DNA of 64,000 nt from contig NC_089756.1 of assembly GCF_040412425.1 (NCBI RefSeq), positions 1,497,498-1,561,497 of the forward strand, in the 5' to 3' direction. Made by a program: the position numbers and the translations under genes. The notes under the pieces were generated by a model. The model searched no databases, was not told the DNA's origin, and saw nothing but the letters and a program-made list of their open reading frames with translations. Below are positions 1 to 13,620 of this stretch, piece after piece. How positions within the stretch are numbered: the first letter of the stretch is position 1; each line of letters opens with the position of its first letter. Source of the stretch: Macrobrachium rosenbergii. Its lineage: Eukaryota > Arthropoda > Malacostraca > Decapoda > Palaemonidae.

Positions 1-1720
1 GCCAATGTTAGCCATGAAAGTAATTTCCCTACTCGTTATAAGAAAAGTTTGACTGACCTTAAAAAAGACAATACAATCCACATCACAAAAGCTGATAAGT
101 TGAATAATATTGTAACTTTAGATAAAGCTGACTACATATCACGCATGCAAGCCTTACTGGATGATGATATGACTTACAAAAACTAACAAAAAATCTCCTT
201 CACCAAGTCTTAAAAAATTTCAAAGCACATTGAAAAAAATCCTTAAAGATAAAAAAGAACTAACAGGTAAGTTGTCAGTAAAATTTCCCTCGTTACCTTA
301 CTTGTACGGATTAGTAAAAATGCACAAAGAAAATAATCATATACGGCCTATGATTAGCACTGTTGGCTCAGCATCATAAAAACTTTCAAAATATATTACC
401 AAGCTCTTGTCCCCGTTACTTGGTAATATCTCTGATTCTCACATATATAATTCACTAGATTTAATTGATAAATTAAACAAAATTACTTTTTGCCCCACTG
501 ATAGATTCGTTAGTTTTGATGTTTGTTCTCTTTTTACTAAAGTCCCTATAGATTCTATTTTAGAGTATCTTAGTAGCGAACTAATCCATCAAGAATTGCC
601 TCTACCTGTAAGTCATATTATTTCACTCTTTAGGTTGTGATTTGTGGTTGTAAGTTTATATTCAATGACGATTTCTACCAACAAATATTTGGTATGGCAA
701 TGGGCAACCCTTAATCCCCACTCCTCTCAAACTTGTATACGGAATTCTTTGAAAGCGATATTTACCCAATATCATTTATACTCCTGTAAAGTGGTATAGA
801 TATGTTGACGATGTTTTAGCTGTTTTCCCTGCTGGTACTGAAGTAAATGATTTACTCTCTAATTTGAATAACCAGGTACCATCCATTAAATTTACTTCAG
901 AATTAGAAAAAGACATTTGCTTCACTTTCTGAAATGTTTTAATACATAGAAAACCATTTCAATGAAAATTCAGTATTCACTGGAAATCAACCATCAACTT
1001 AACTTATGTCCAATTTTATTCAGGCCACCACCTTAATATCTTAATATCCACTTTTCCATCTATGTTTTTACAAGCATTGCACATTGTCTGTGTCCAGTAT
1101 TTGGATGAAGAAATCGAATACATAAGAAAAATAGGGACAGGTTTATGTTAACCTTCACATACAGCCAACTAGATATTTGCTATAATAAAGACAACCAAAA
1201 GTTTCATAGTGAAAGTAACATGGAGAAAGAAACTCCTAAGAACATTCTTAGCATGCTTTATTTTAGTGGTTTTGAAACCATAAAATCATTTTTAAAATAT
1301 TTTAATGTCAACCTGGTTTTTTCCTATAACAACACATTAAAGGAATGTTAAAAAAATAGCCCTATGGAAAGCAACAACGCAATGTGTATAATTCCATGCT
1401 AGAACTGCTCTTCTCTTTATATAGGTCAACCCAGTAAGGATTTAGAATTGAGAATTAAACAGCATAAGTATTCTGTCAAAACTGGGCAAACATCCAATGC
1501 AATATCCATTTATTTAAGTGAAAACTCTCGCAGGATAAATTGGACTGACGGTTCAGTGATTGCCAGATCGGAAGATTTTTCTTCACAAAATCTTTTAGAA
1601 TCTGCTATTATACAGCTTACTTCCAGCTGTAATTTTAACCTTAGCCCTGGCATGTATTATTTGGATCCCTGTATTAGTAAAATGATCAAGATGACCTTAA
1701 AGATAAAATCACTGACTTAA
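1..1720 (+). pseudogene. Broken PLE reverse transcriptase / GIY-YIG endonuclease gene
   Basis: Read across frames, the region gives motifs in the order expected of a PLE protein. These are an ITKADK...NIVTLDKADY fingers segment (about 90-140), PSLPYLYGLVK...HKEN (about 286-330), LLGNISDSH and SFDVCSLFTKVP (about 416-550), FGMAMGNP (about 689-712), the catalytic YVDD (about 799-810), and a C-terminal LYIGQ followed by RIKQHKYSVKTGQ (about 1417-1497), which is the GIY-YIG nuclease core. Stops occur at about 185 and 378, and frame changes occur between most motifs, so no full protein can be made. The assignment rests on motif order; it is not a LINE because the nuclease is C-terminal GIY-YIG. 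Confidence 0.85.
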
Positions 1721-2270
1721 TTACTAATTAGTTACCTTATATATATTTTCTATGTATTCGTATGTTTAATATTTTTTTAATGTTCATTTTGCAAAAATTT
1801 TTATTGTTTACCATAAGGAGAATATAGTAATTTGTTGTACTTTTATAAATATATGTAATCAGCTTACTCATTCAAAGGTCATTTTTGGTAGTCGGTCTCT
1901 TCGCCTATATAATCCTTTAATTGACTCCTCCTGCTTCTGAGCTGTTGGGCCTAATCTTTTGCAAAATCTCTCAAATATTTACCTTTGTTTTGGTAGGTCC
2001 ACTAATTCTTCAACTGTGTTGGATTCCAGATGCATCTGTTCCTTTATAATCCCCATCCTCATGGATATCTGTATGTCAGCTGTTAATTATACGAGGTTAT
2101 TTGTCACCTTACTTTTATATTTCTCATCAGTCTTCTAAGTAAAGGACCATGGGTTGAAAGGCCTAGCAACCACTCTGTTGTTTCACTTTTTCCTTCATGG
2201 CATTTGCCTTTATTAATGCATTCATCACATTCCACATCTTTGTGATTCAGTTATACATATACACACACAG
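1..2270 (+). mobile_element. Penelope-like element (PLE), 5' end cut by the window edge
   Basis: Reverse-transcriptase and GIY-YIG remnants (positions 1-1720) are followed by an AT-rich 3' tail (about 1720-2270). The same tail recurs, diverged, at 61091-61890, so it is part of the element and not host DNA. The body ends in a long AT microsatellite. Penelope-like elements are retroelements that use a GIY-YIG endonuclease instead of an AP or integrase-type nuclease. Several stops and frameshifts make this copy inactive. The left boundary is outside the window. Confidence 0.85.
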
Positions 2271-2271
2271 A

Positions 2272-2659
<388 letters not shown>

Positions 2660-2720
2660 AATGATATATTTGAAGAATACTATGATCAAAATCACAAAGG
2701 TGATGTCGTTATAAATTATT

Positions 2721-2725
<5 letters not shown>

Positions 2726-2797
<72 letters not shown>
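2726..2797. repeat. (CT)n microsatellite
   Basis: Pure CT dinucleotide run of about 72 bases. On the other strand it reads as an Arg-Glu repeat, which is not a gene. Confidence 0.97.
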
Positions 2798-2799
<2 letters not shown>

Positions 2800-2800
<1 letters not shown>

Positions 2801-4025
2801 AATCAACCCTGCGATCGAACAATTGGTCTCAAGGTCGAAATATAAGAGGTCTGCACCAAAGCCTAGTACTTTTGTAAGTATGATGTGTCGTAATGTCAAG
2901 GTCTGCGAATAGATAAGTAGAATCTACGTGTGTATGCATGTGTGTGTGTGTTTGTAGGTTTTTATGAAAACCTTCCTATATTACGAAAAAAATTAGGAAA
3001 TTGAGAGGTAAAGAATGAAGTATAAAAGAGGCGAGCAAAAGCAAATGATAGTAACAAATAAAGTTAAATAATAAGACATAACAAATATATGATTTTGTTT
3101 CTATGATACAAACTTCAGGATTCATCGGCTTATGCCATACGTTTGAAGATCACCTTAACCATAGGGTAGGCATATATTACTCTGTCACTGTGTATTCGTG
3201 CATTATCATCATGGGCTGCCCGTCATTGGTCTAATACGTAATGGATTACGAAATAATTCTTTTAAAATTGGACAGTTTTTATGATGTATATCACGTGAGA
3301 GCTGTGCGCGTGTGTGTGTTTGTGACAGGTTTATTTTATTACTGTGTATTTTTGACAAGTTTATTATGTGATAGCTACGTTTGTTACTGGTCAGATGTTG
3401 TGATGACTTTTTTGTGTTTGACTGTTCATCGTTATATAACCTTACGATTGATGAGTGAAATTATATATTGCTAGAAGTATTGCTTCTTTACAGCCCTGCC
3501 TCTATGCCAACTTTTAGAAAAACAACACAGAGAGACAGGGAGACACTCGTTAAGACGCTCTCTGCTAATTAAAACTTGACAATTAAATTCGTCAGGGTCA
3601 GTACTTTCACTCGTTAAGCCTCTTCAAAGCGCTTGCTTTAATCTGTTTTTATGATGGTACTGGCCGAAAGGCTCCTCTCCCCAGGCAAAATCCCTCCTTC
3701 TCGGGCGCTCATGTGAATGGCCTGTAGCTGGAGTTAACGGGAATTGCCCTCGACTGACAGGACACCTGAATTGCCCAGGGCGGTGAACACCGGCAGTAAA
3801 CTGAGGTCATGTAAAGACGACCAGGGGTCAACAACAGCAAAAGCAGACAGACCACTGTGCGCTACCTTGTCACCAAGCAACCGCTCACCTATTTTGTCTG
3901 GCCGATCACCCGCCATCCAAGTGCTACCTTAAAGTGCCACGTGTAGAAATCCTCACTCATCTGAGAGCTCATTTACTCTGCAACCAAGGATCTTTGCTCA
4001 ATGAAGTAAGGTACTTGGCAGTGAA
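2800..4025. other. No recognisable feature
   Basis: Mixed AT-rich sequence with a short GT run near 2937-2951. Two opposed open frames of about 60 codons (3734-3932) show no family resemblance and overlap antisense. The last few hundred bases may be the degraded 5' part of the LINE that follows. Confidence 0.5.
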
Positions 4026-4029
4026 GTGT

Positions 4030-5880
4030 GTTCAGTCATTTATCTTATACTATTATCTTATTTCGTTTCCTTTTCCCCTTGCATTGCACAACTTCCTGAT
4101 TCTTTTGTGACCTGCAACAACATTCTCTACGATCTTGCAGCGGGCTATGATCACATCACCTTACAGGTGTCATTCAGTACCCCATCCCTGCATACCATGA
4201 ACTCCATAACTTATCGTTCACCTGCCGTTAAGTGGGATTTTAAAAACCAACAGAAAACCAGATTCTTTAGGGAAACCATGGAAACCAGGCTGCGGTCAAC
4301 AATTCAACCAGCAGGCACCTTGCTATGGACTAACCCAAAATGTAGAAATGACCACATTAGGAGAGATCTGAAAGAGTTCTATTCGAATATAATTTCCACT
4401 ATGATTGCCTCCAGCAGGGATACCTTTAGAAACTCTCGTAATATACCTGGATGGAATGACTTGATTAAAGATCTGCATACATACTCACAAGAAATGTTTT
4501 TACTGTGGAGGCAAAATGGTAGCCCAAGGGAAGGACACTTTGCACTACTAATGAGACAAGAGAGAGAGTAGTTATAATTTGCCCTTGAGCACTGCAAACA
4601 GAATGAAAAGCAAATGAGCTGATGCAATGTCTAGAAAATTAGAATCTGGTGATTATCCTAGTCTTTGGAAAGACATTCAATCCCTAAATCCCAAAACTAA
4701 AAAGCTATCACAGAGAGTAGGAGAAGCCGTCAGTGACAAGGATATCGCAAGAATGTGGAGTGATCACTTCAGCACTATCCTAAATTGCATAAACGATCAA
4801 GATTCCCGAAGGGATGTAGATAACCTCTTTACTGATAACATTGTTTCATTTCGCCGATCGTATTACGCCATGTAACATCAGCGATGCCATAAACAACCTA
4901 CATAATAATAATAAATCCCCAGCTGCGATGGTCTGCTTGCTGAAGCTTTCAAATTCTGCCATCCGATAATTTACATTTTGCTAGCTGCTCTCTTCAATGC
5001 ATGTATAATTCACCAGTTTCTTCCAGACTCCCTACTCTTAGTTCACTTAATACCATTAATAAAAAAAATAGCTAAAGGATGCAGCTGACCCTGGCAATTA
5101 TCGCCCGATTGCGTCAAAGATACTTGAGTCCGTTCTTCTAGTGAGACTTCTCCCATTTCTACGCACTGCTGACAACCAGTTCGGCTTTAAGTCAAACCAC
5201 TCAACCAACACCTGCATCTACTGTACATCCTTAAAGGATTGCTGAACTATTGCAGCCTCTCCTGTTTTCCTTTGTTTTGTAGACTGAGAAAAGCATTTGA
5301 CAGAGTAAACCACATGAAGCTCTTCCTAAAGCTGCACAAACAAGGCACACCTCTATATTTAATTGACATTTTATGTTGTTGGTTCTCCACACAGCAATTC
5401 TGTGTCAAATGGAGTAATATATTGTCGTACACCCTCAGCTCCCTAAACGGGCTATGGCAAGGGGCATTCTCTCTCCATACCTGTTTAATATGTACACAGG
5501 TGCCCTGAATGTCAAATTGAACTCACTCCCAATCCGATGCACTATCAACGAAACAACAATAAACAACCTCTGTTACACCGACGATATGGTTCTGATTTCC
5601 CCAGCAGTGCAAGATCTCCAGTGACTCGTCGACACTTGCCGTTAATATGCAGAAGAATTTGATATCCTATACAACTAAACCAAGACCAGGTATGTCGCTG
5701 CTCCCGAGGTCGCTTAAGCATACTGCAGACCACAAATTTTTCTCGGAAATCATCGCCTGGAATTCGTGCGTGCATTTCCATATTTTGGCCGCATTATCAC
5801 GGACGACCTAAAGATGTGGCAGACATAGAACAGAGGCGTCATAAACTATGTGAAAAGTTTGTAGGTCACAAGGATGTTAT
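4030..5880 (+). mobile_element. Decayed non-LTR retrotransposon (LINE), ORF2 remnant
   Basis: Fragments in several frames follow the order of a LINE ORF2. First comes a connector with WDFKNQQKTRFFRET and IPGWNDLIKDLHTYSQEMFL...WRQNGSPREGH (about 4229-4534). Next come SLWKDIQSLNPK and a DHFSTILNCIND stretch (about 4660-4800). The RT domain follows, with DAADPGNYRPIASKILES (about 5083-5135), FGFK.NHSTNTCIY (about 5181-5220), RKAFDRVNHMKLFLKLH (about 5286-5336) and a degenerate YTDDMVLIS (about 5574-5600) at the catalytic position. Stops and frameshifts are many. It resembles jockey/CR1-type LINEs, but I cannot place the clade. No poly-A tail or target duplication was found. Confidence 0.8.
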
Positions 5881-8290
5881 GAATTACAATACACAATGGA
5901 TGTTGAATTAACAAGTGGGGAGAAAAACTTAACCAAAATCTTGGAGAGAATGTTTTGCTAGTGTCTGACGCATTTCCTTGTTAAATAAGGATGGCATCAG
6001 GAGTTTCGAGGCGTGGGATTATGTGAGATAACACTATGTATGTTCGCCGGAAGTGTCCAGGTTCAAGTGAGGAACCTGTGTTTGTGCATGTCTTTTTGGC
6101 AGGGCCCCAAGGTGTGAAGGGATTAGGTTGAGAAAAGGGAATCATTAGAAGACCAACACTGAACCCTTTGAAAAGTCTCGAAAAGTAATGAGACTTGTGT
6201 TGTGCTCGATACCAGAACTGATTTGAACACTGGGTTTCGAGGTAAGGATCATATCTACTTACCAAACTGTAGATTGTTTTCTCCATTTCTATAATATGTA
6301 TCTTGTTTAAGCATTTATGGTTGAATAACATGGGAGGAATTCCCATATCTGTATTTTTTTGTGCTTTGGGGAACTAAAGAAGATTTTGCTTGTCTTCTTC
6401 AGATGTTTTGCTGAGTAAGAGGTCGAGAATGTACTCATTGGGAATATACTAGACTGTGACCTATTTTTGACCTGTTTGTTTTATTTAATGACTAAGGTGT
6501 TAGTCACTAGTATTGGTTGGTCTAGAATCAGTAATTCATTGGATTGTGTATCAGAATTTCCTTTAGTTATGATTTCCATTTATATGTCCGTAGTTTTTAC
6601 TGAATTACTTTCATTAAGTCTGGAAATGAAGTCTAGTTTTGGATCTGGCTGTTTATTTCCAGTAGGCCTTTGTCTGAGGTTAGATACAGGGAGAGGAGTC
6701 CACGAGGGAGAAGGGATGTGCTGACCTAACACTCAGCCACCGCTACCACAGAATCTTAGAGATGTAAGTTGATATGGTGCTGTTCTTAAAACAGATGCCA
6801 TGAGAGATTATGACCCTAATTTACCTTGTGTAGGGTCATAACATATGTGCAACTGGCAACATGATTGCAAGGAGGTTTGCCTGCGGTCACTGAGACACGA
6901 AACTGCTGCTCCTCCACTTGTACTGCTACAGTATATATGAGTGTTCCCTTTGGACGAACTATACCCGAGAGACCATGAGATGCATCATTGTTGTACACTG
7001 TCAGGAATTTCCTAGATAGACGTCACTGTATATTTGTTGTGCCGACAGACTGCACGATCAACCCACGAACTACAAAAGGGACTTAGCCCCCATGCAAAGA
7101 TAAACGAGTCACGTATCAGGTTTTTTCAACTTATTTACAAAATCAAAACCATCTCAACCACGACCCTTACATAACAATCACACAAATCCCCAAAAAACAT
7201 ACTAATGAACTTACAATTTCCGCACCTGCAACACGAAGCACGTGGGCTACACAATTGCCCTCAACCTCAAAGAAATCACTGGAACCTAACCACAACTAAT
7301 CGCAGCATACAAATGCCCAAACAGTTACTCTCACCCAATCATTCTCACCACATTTGCATAGGAGCACTCACAGTTGCTAACTTTACACAAACCTTTAGGA
7401 GCCCAACCCACACGTCTGTCACGAACGGGATTCCTGGAACGACAGATTATCACGCGACAGTCTCACTTCCCTGTCCAGGCGGTTGCTAATTGGGTTAATT
7501 CATTTGTACGTACTTAGGCTTAAGCTTAAGACTTCAAACTTACAACAAACCACTCAAACAAGCAATAAGACGAAACATGACTTTGCATACTGCATTTCAG
7601 CATTTCAGCAAAATGTGCAATAATAGTTGTGTTTATGACGTGCCTTGTCCAGTAAGTTCCTGCCATTCTGTCAGCCTCGTAGAATCGGCGGGAGTTTGAA
7701 GCGATAAAATCTGGTGCACTGAATTTTTTTCGCGACATACACAGTGACATTCTGAGACGCCTCAAAACACTCCTCGCTATCACTTCGCCAGCAGATGTTC
7801 ATAGAAAACTGCCTGGATAATTTAAAAATCTTTGTTAGGCGAACAATGTCCAGTCTGATCACCCGACTGAGGAACAGCAGCTTTTCGCTCATACAAAGCG
7901 AGATAAACCACACTTGACATTGTCCTACTCTTACTATTATTTCACTTTCTAAACTATTCCCTACCATGGTTAGCTAGCTAACTGCCCTCACTCTTCTTTC
8001 ACCCATCTTACCTATCAGCTAAAAAAAAAAAAAAAAAGCACCCTAGCAGTGGGGCAAGAAGATCTAAATTGTCGGAAAGATGGGATAGTGAGGTGTCTGT
8101 ACCTTAAATGACTTATTCGCTATTTTTGTAATTATGATGTCATCTGCAGATTCTGCCATTATTTTTTATATATTTCTACGTTTATTATTATTATTGATAT
8201 TTTCATTTCCTTATTATTACTGTGATTAATATCATTGTAGGGTTTTGCTATTTTCAATTTTCGTATTTAGATCTCTGGACCCGACTTCTG
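5881..8290. other. No recognisable gene
   Basis: About 2.4 kb of unremarkable sequence. Open frames up to 121 codons (5981-6346, minus) have no recognisable motif. An A-run lies at 8021-8037. Nothing here could be assigned to a host gene or element family. Confidence 0.5.
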
Positions 8291-8297
8291 TAACCAA

Positions 8298-8738
8298 CTA
8301 AGGTCCCTAGCTTGAAATTAATTGTATGCAATCTGTTTTTTTAATTGTTATGATTTTTTTACTACAATTCTCAGCATTATTACTGTTAGTACCATTATTA
8401 TGAATGCTATTTTTTATACTTCTTCAGCAACTGTGCGGGATTCCCGAGTTATCATTTTTTATCATGTTATCTCATGTCTAGATTGTGAATGTTATTGTCT
8501 CTACTTTGTATGTTCCATGTATAATGCCTTGAAAACATTCACAATCTAGATACATGAGATAACATGATAAAAAATGACAAATCGGCAACCACACAGTTGC
8601 TGAAGAAGTATAAAAAATAGCATTCATAATAATGGTAATAACAGTAATAATACTAAGAATTGTAGTAAAAAAATTATAATAATTAAAAAAACAGATTGCA
8701 TACAATTAATTTCAAGCCAGGGACCTAATTTAATTAGT
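8298..8738. repeat. Long imperfect hairpin (foldback/MITE-like)
   Basis: Two arms of about 200 bases are inverted copies of each other around a loop of about 40 bases (8496-8535). The left arm begins near AAGGTCCCTAGCTTGAAATT and the right arm ends near AATTTCAAGCCAGGGACCT. The arms are highly similar, including the shared strings for TTGTATGCAATCTG and GATAACATGATAAAAAATGA. The two mirror-image open frames over it (8322-8549 plus and 8478-8705 minus) arise only from this symmetry. It is probably a foldback DNA element. Confidence 0.88.
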
Positions 8739-8739
8739 T

Positions 8740-9694
8740 ATTGTATGTCATATTAAAATGGTTTTCCCAGAATGGAACCGAAATAACAACATGTCGAACG
8801 AAACAATAAAAAACAGAGGCGAACTTAGTTGAAAAGAAATTTGTTACACTTCTACCCGACAAACGACTAAACTACAATATTACACCAAACAGGTGGCAGA
8901 ACCTGTACCATAAAATCATAATCCGAACTTTTCATTTGTATCTACAGTAATTTTTGAAAACTTTTTTTAATAAAGAACATGAAAATTAACAGACTGTTTG
9001 ATCAAAGAACTACTGAAAACTGGAAAAAGGGCGTAATCAGATTATCGGAAACTAATCACTCATCGAAGACCTTGCGAGACAGATGCAGGTGTTTTCACAC
9101 GCTCATGTTTCCTATCGTCTAAAAAAAAAAAAAAAAAACTGTAAGCGGTGAGGGAGATAAGGTTCATTTATTCATTCATGTTGCCACAAGTGCTTTCTTT
9201 TGTTGAAACCCATCAGACTTCGGGTGTAGGAACTATTAGATCAAAGATTACCCACCTTAGGTCTAAACTTTAATAGCCACCATGCTACAGACTACCTGAT
9301 CTAGTGATGTAAATATAATCACTAAATAGCAATATTGATTGCCTATAAGGTTATATGTAGGCACTAGGAACTCTGCCGAAGTTCAGTGTCGAAAACAATA
9401 CAACAATTGTATAAATGAACAGTGTACCTGACCTAAACCCATTGTACAGCCACTCTGGAAAGTCCTGGCACATTTTTCAGTGCCTTTCGGACAAGAGTTT
9501 AAAAATAGTAACTGGCATCTTTCACAAGGCCATCCCTCACGTGATGTCACTCAAACTGTCACCAACTCATATGTAGCCTACTACAGGAAAAAGTAGACTC
9601 ATAGAGGAGATAATGAGTGCCCTGTTTTTTTAACACCAAATTTCTCTCTAATGTTTTCCCTTTTGTTCTTATTGGTTTTAGCATAATGCTAATA

Positions 9695-9760
<66 letters not shown>

Positions 9761-10185
9761 TAGAGAAAGAGCTGCGCTGTAAGCTGCTTCTCTTAAAAAA
9801 AATGCCCATTCTTTGACTATAATCATATGTATTTGTTTGCTCAGTATTGCTACGACTAACTACAACACTGTCCTTTTAAGATATTACGTAAATGATATAA
9901 TGAATATATGAATAAAAATATTTACCCGTACTCAACAATATATTTACAATCTACATAACATTTTTCACCTATCCCTATATGTTGCTTATAGAGAAATAAA
10001 TGTAAATAAATAAGTAGTTAAATAGACCAATGAGTGCAGTGCATATTCAAACCATTACTGCATAAAAATACAAAATATAGTAGAATTTAAAGATCCGTGC
10101 GCCTCCCGGCTACTCGGGTATGAAATCCTATTGTCAATTATGATCTCTTAGACACTGAACTCTCTATCCTCTCACAAATGTTTAT
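8740..10185. other. No recognisable gene; short repeats
   Basis: AT-rich sequence with an A-run (9121-9138) and a pure GA dinucleotide tract at about 9702-9757. No motif-bearing open frame was found. Confidence 0.5.
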
Positions 10186-10189
10186 TTCG

Positions 10190-10410
10190 TTCCGTTTGGT
10201 ATTAAGTGACCTCCCAGACTGCCTTGGCGAATCTTATTACGTGATTCCTGGTCTTGGTATTACTTGCATCCACCTTTATTAGTTATATATAACCCCAAAT
10301 ACTTTCCATGGCATTTAAGTCAGGTGACTTTGCTGGCCATTCAATTCTGATTATGTGTGGATGTTCTATGAACCTGTAATGTCAGTACAAGCTTGGGAGC
10401 GTGCCATGTG
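10190..10410 (-). pseudogene. Tc1/mariner transposase C-terminal remnant
   Basis: On the minus strand the sequence reads IEWPAKSPDLNAMESIWGYI (about 10287-10346), the signature around the last catalytic residues of Tc1-family DD34E transposases (WPA.SPDLN..E..W). A stop follows at once, and after a frame change the family tail continues as NTKTRNHVIRFAKAVWEV (about 10210-10263). Only the last third of the transposase is visible; no terminal inverted repeats were found. Confidence 0.82.
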
Positions 10411-10559
10411 GGTCCACTAATGACGCCGGTGATTTACCGATGAGGGTCAGTAACGCCCGAACGCTTTGTAAGAGCTCCATAGTTAGTCCATTAGGGGCGT
10501 GGGTTGGTTCATCAGGCCAAGACTAAGTCGCCGTTTGGGTCCGTTATTGGCTCCGGGAA

Positions 10560-10935
10560 CCACTCCAGGGATCACCACTGTGAGAGAGGTGCGAAATAAT
10601 GAGCAGGAAGACAAGTACTGCTGGTTTATTGATGAAGTGACCCGCTTATAAAGCGGTGTGCGGACGGCTGCGTATATGCAGAGGCCGCGGGTACAAAAAT
10701 GTACAAGTGACCTGAGGTCAAACTATTTCTCTACACAAAACAGGACAGGTACATACAGAAAACATGATGACTAGCAATAGCTGGTTGGACATAAAAATAC
10801 TCTGACACATACATGGTACAAGGGCAAATGAACAGGTGATAAATATACAATTCACAATAATGATAATAAGATTGTGTTCGTCCGATCTTAGGTCGCATGT
10901 GAAGGCACCGCAGAAAACGGGATGTTCATCATAGA
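10560..10935 (-). mobile_element. LTR fragment plus leader of a retrotransposon
   Basis: Read on the minus strand, this block has the layout of an LTR: a possible TG start near 10930, a TTTATAAG box (about 10647), a TCAATAAACC polyadenylation signal (about 10631), and a CTCTCTCACA end (about 10584). It is followed by GTGGTGATCCCTGGAGTGG, which looks like a primer-binding site and leader. No matching second LTR or coding region was found, so it is a truncated element. Boundaries are approximate. Confidence 0.55.
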
Positions 10936-11168
10936 GAACCCGTTGTTGGTGAAACCAACAAAAAATATGGTTAGCTACTTGGTTAAGAATATGGCTACGA
11001 TGGTGTTACTTATACATTTATTATTTTCAGGCAATTAATAACAAATTACAAGTATATATACGATTGAAAATCGCATTACTTAGCTGACTAGCTCAGTTCA
11101 TTAAATGCTGACTTTGAAAATATATATTAAAAAGCAATTAATGTTTAATGGTTTTCTGTTGCCAGATC

Positions 11169-12148
11169 ATGGAACACCCAGTGAAGAGAAAAAAGCGCAT
11201 GTGCTCATTTAACAAGGACTGGAAAAAGGAGTATGAATGGTTGGTAGAAACTAGTAATCCACAAGAGACAAAGTGTACCATTTGCCAAAGTGTTTTTAAA
11301 ATTGGATACATGGGTGCTTTAGCAGTAACACACAACATGCAAATTCGGATAACCACAAAACTAGAATTAAAATTTCAGCTTGCAGTTCTCTAACTGATAA
11401 ATTTTTAGTGAAAACTAATTCAGAAGAAGAAGGTATTGTAGTTGCTTCGGAAATAGCTCAAATATATCATGCAGTTAAACACAATCATTCATACAACTCG
11501 CTCGATTGTGGCCTGAAATTAAATTCAAAACTTTACCAGGATTCGAAAGTTGCAGCAAAAGTATCTTGTGGTCGAACCAAATCCGAGGCAAATGTTGCAA
11601 ATGTGCTAGGTAAAAGGCATTGGGAGTGGTTATGGATGATTTAAAACAACATGATCCTCCTCTATTTTTTGCACTTCAAACTGATGCTTCAAATATAAAA
11701 AACAGGAAAATGTTCCCAGTATGCGTTCAGTATTTCAGCATGGAACATGGCACAGGAAATTATATTATTGATTTTTTCGAGAATGCAGATGAAAGTGCAG
11801 ACGGAATGTCTAATTGTTTGAAAAACACTATGGATAATTTGCAACTTGATTGGAAAAGAGTTTCTTGTTTTAGCGCAGATAATGCAAATTGCAATTTTGG
11901 AGTAAACCATTCTTTATATACAAACATTCTCACATTGAACGATGATATTGTTAAGGCTAATTGCAGTGCGCACATTTTATACAATTCAGTAAGATTTGCT
12001 TTGGGAACCTTGAATGTGGACATTGAAAATGTTGTCCTGAAAATTTATGGCCATTTCTCAATGTCAGCAAAAAGACGCGAAACTCTTAAAGAGTTTCATT
12101 TGTTTGTAGATATAGAATTTAATGAAATTCTTCGACGTGTACCCACTA
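11169..12148 (+). pseudogene. hAT-family transposase gene, 5' part
   Basis: The first ATG with continuing homology is 11169. The segment opens with a basic stretch and a BED/TTF-like zinc finger: KCTIC (about 11270), then after a one-base frameshift near 11343 the partner histidines in DNHK. A second frameshift lies near 11620. The longest intact piece (11620-12146) carries hAT catalytic-core landmarks: LQTDASN (first Asp), SADNANCNFG (second Asp), and the ANCSAHILYN Cys-His pair. It stops at RRVPT, exactly where an insertion begins; the partner RWLSL resumes at 14110. The gene is either a decayed hAT transposon or a once-domesticated copy. Confidence 0.85.
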
Positions 12149-12634
12149 TACTCAGTTTTTTTTACCGAGGCGCATTTGCCCTCAATCGCAGGGGTGCCCT
12201 TTTAGCTCAGAAAAGTTTCCTGCTAGCTGATTGGTTGCAAGTATTTTGTCCGAATAGCATCATTGTTTTCAAATAATTACCAAGTAATGTGAATCGAAAC
12301 TTATTTACTAACCTAAATTTCTCCATCAGATATATGTTTTGTCAATAAATAATGTTAACGAATAAAGAGATTATAAAGTATTGTGATGGTAAGTCTAAAT
12401 TTAATAACAACACCCGCTGAAGTCAACAACAGGAGCTTGTTTTCGGATGCACGCTGGATAATTTATTTTTATTTTTCACATATTTTAACATCAATTGTGA
12501 TAAATTACACAAAGCATAAGAAAAACATGTTATTATAAACTTTCTTTGAATACCAGAATCTACGAAAAACATGGAATCAATAAAACTCGCTATTGGTAAA
12601 AACTTCAGGGGAGGTAAAAGGAACAGCCTGTGGC
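12149..12634 (+). repeat. Left terminal inverted repeat of the TA element
   Basis: About 486 bases, matching the reverse complement of 13621-14107 over its whole length with scattered substitutions. It ends at CAGCCTGTGGC, after which the two sides diverge. Confidence 0.88.
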
Positions 12635-13620
12635 TTTAGATAAAATTTAGATAAAATTACCTAGATAGGTAGGCCTAGTTATTCATATGGTATCCACATG
12701 CCAGCAAATGTTGATGGGCAAGAAAACTTTTCAGATAGCCTACATATCTTTTATAGGCTTTTGTGCTGAAGCCTTTTGTTATATCATTATGATAAATATG
12801 AAGAGGCTATTTTTTCTTTAACATAATAATAATGTACTTCCCTTATTATGGCTTTATTTCTTGCACACATTTCAAACTAGGCTAGCCTATGTCTATGTGT
12901 CTTACACCATTTTTTGACAGTTGTAATCAATTTTGCTTAACTCTTTAAGGTAAGGAGTAACAATAAACAGAAGCTGATGCTTGATATAAGTTAGGCTAGG
13001 TGTGTGTGGGCCTATGATGTATGTCCGTATAGAAAGGGTTTGCTCATTTTGTCGTAAAGGTATAGATTCTATTAATAGCACTATTTTCGGTTTAAGGATA
13101 CTATAGTGTTCCATAAATTGCATAAAAATCACAATTAAACGAATTCATAATTTCACCGAGTTACAGCCGCGAGACCCCTCCCTCTCCCTTCCATCCCCGC
13201 CTCGGTATTTGACAGTAAACGCCTACAGCCTACTAATCCTTAAAATGTATGTGGATAGTACATTTTCTACTCAGTCACATATTCTTTTACTTCTCAAAAT
13301 ATCCGCAGAAACTCGTGTTAACCTTATACGAGTATGTGTCCTGAACAGAACGCAAAATAAGAAAATAAAAGGTTTTCTTATCTCACATTGTCTGCTGTAA
13401 CTCACATGAAAGAATAAGTTGTTAATTTCTGCGAAATATATTTTTATTAGTGTGCACCTACAAAAAGAAGCATAGAAACTATTTAATTGCAGATATAGCC
13501 ATTAAAGTAATCTCAATAACATAACACTGATTTCAACACTTACATAAATCAGGAAAAAGCTGCAATGACATAAACCAGGAAAGTGTTGCAATGATAATCA
13601 GCTGGTTTTCCCACCAGGCC

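Noticed and set aside
3734..3932. Two opposed 60-codon open frames
   Set aside because: Antisense overlap, no motif, no relative recognised.
8322..8705. Two similar 75-codon open frames on opposite strands
   Set aside because: Mirror images produced by the hairpin arms, with no coding signature.
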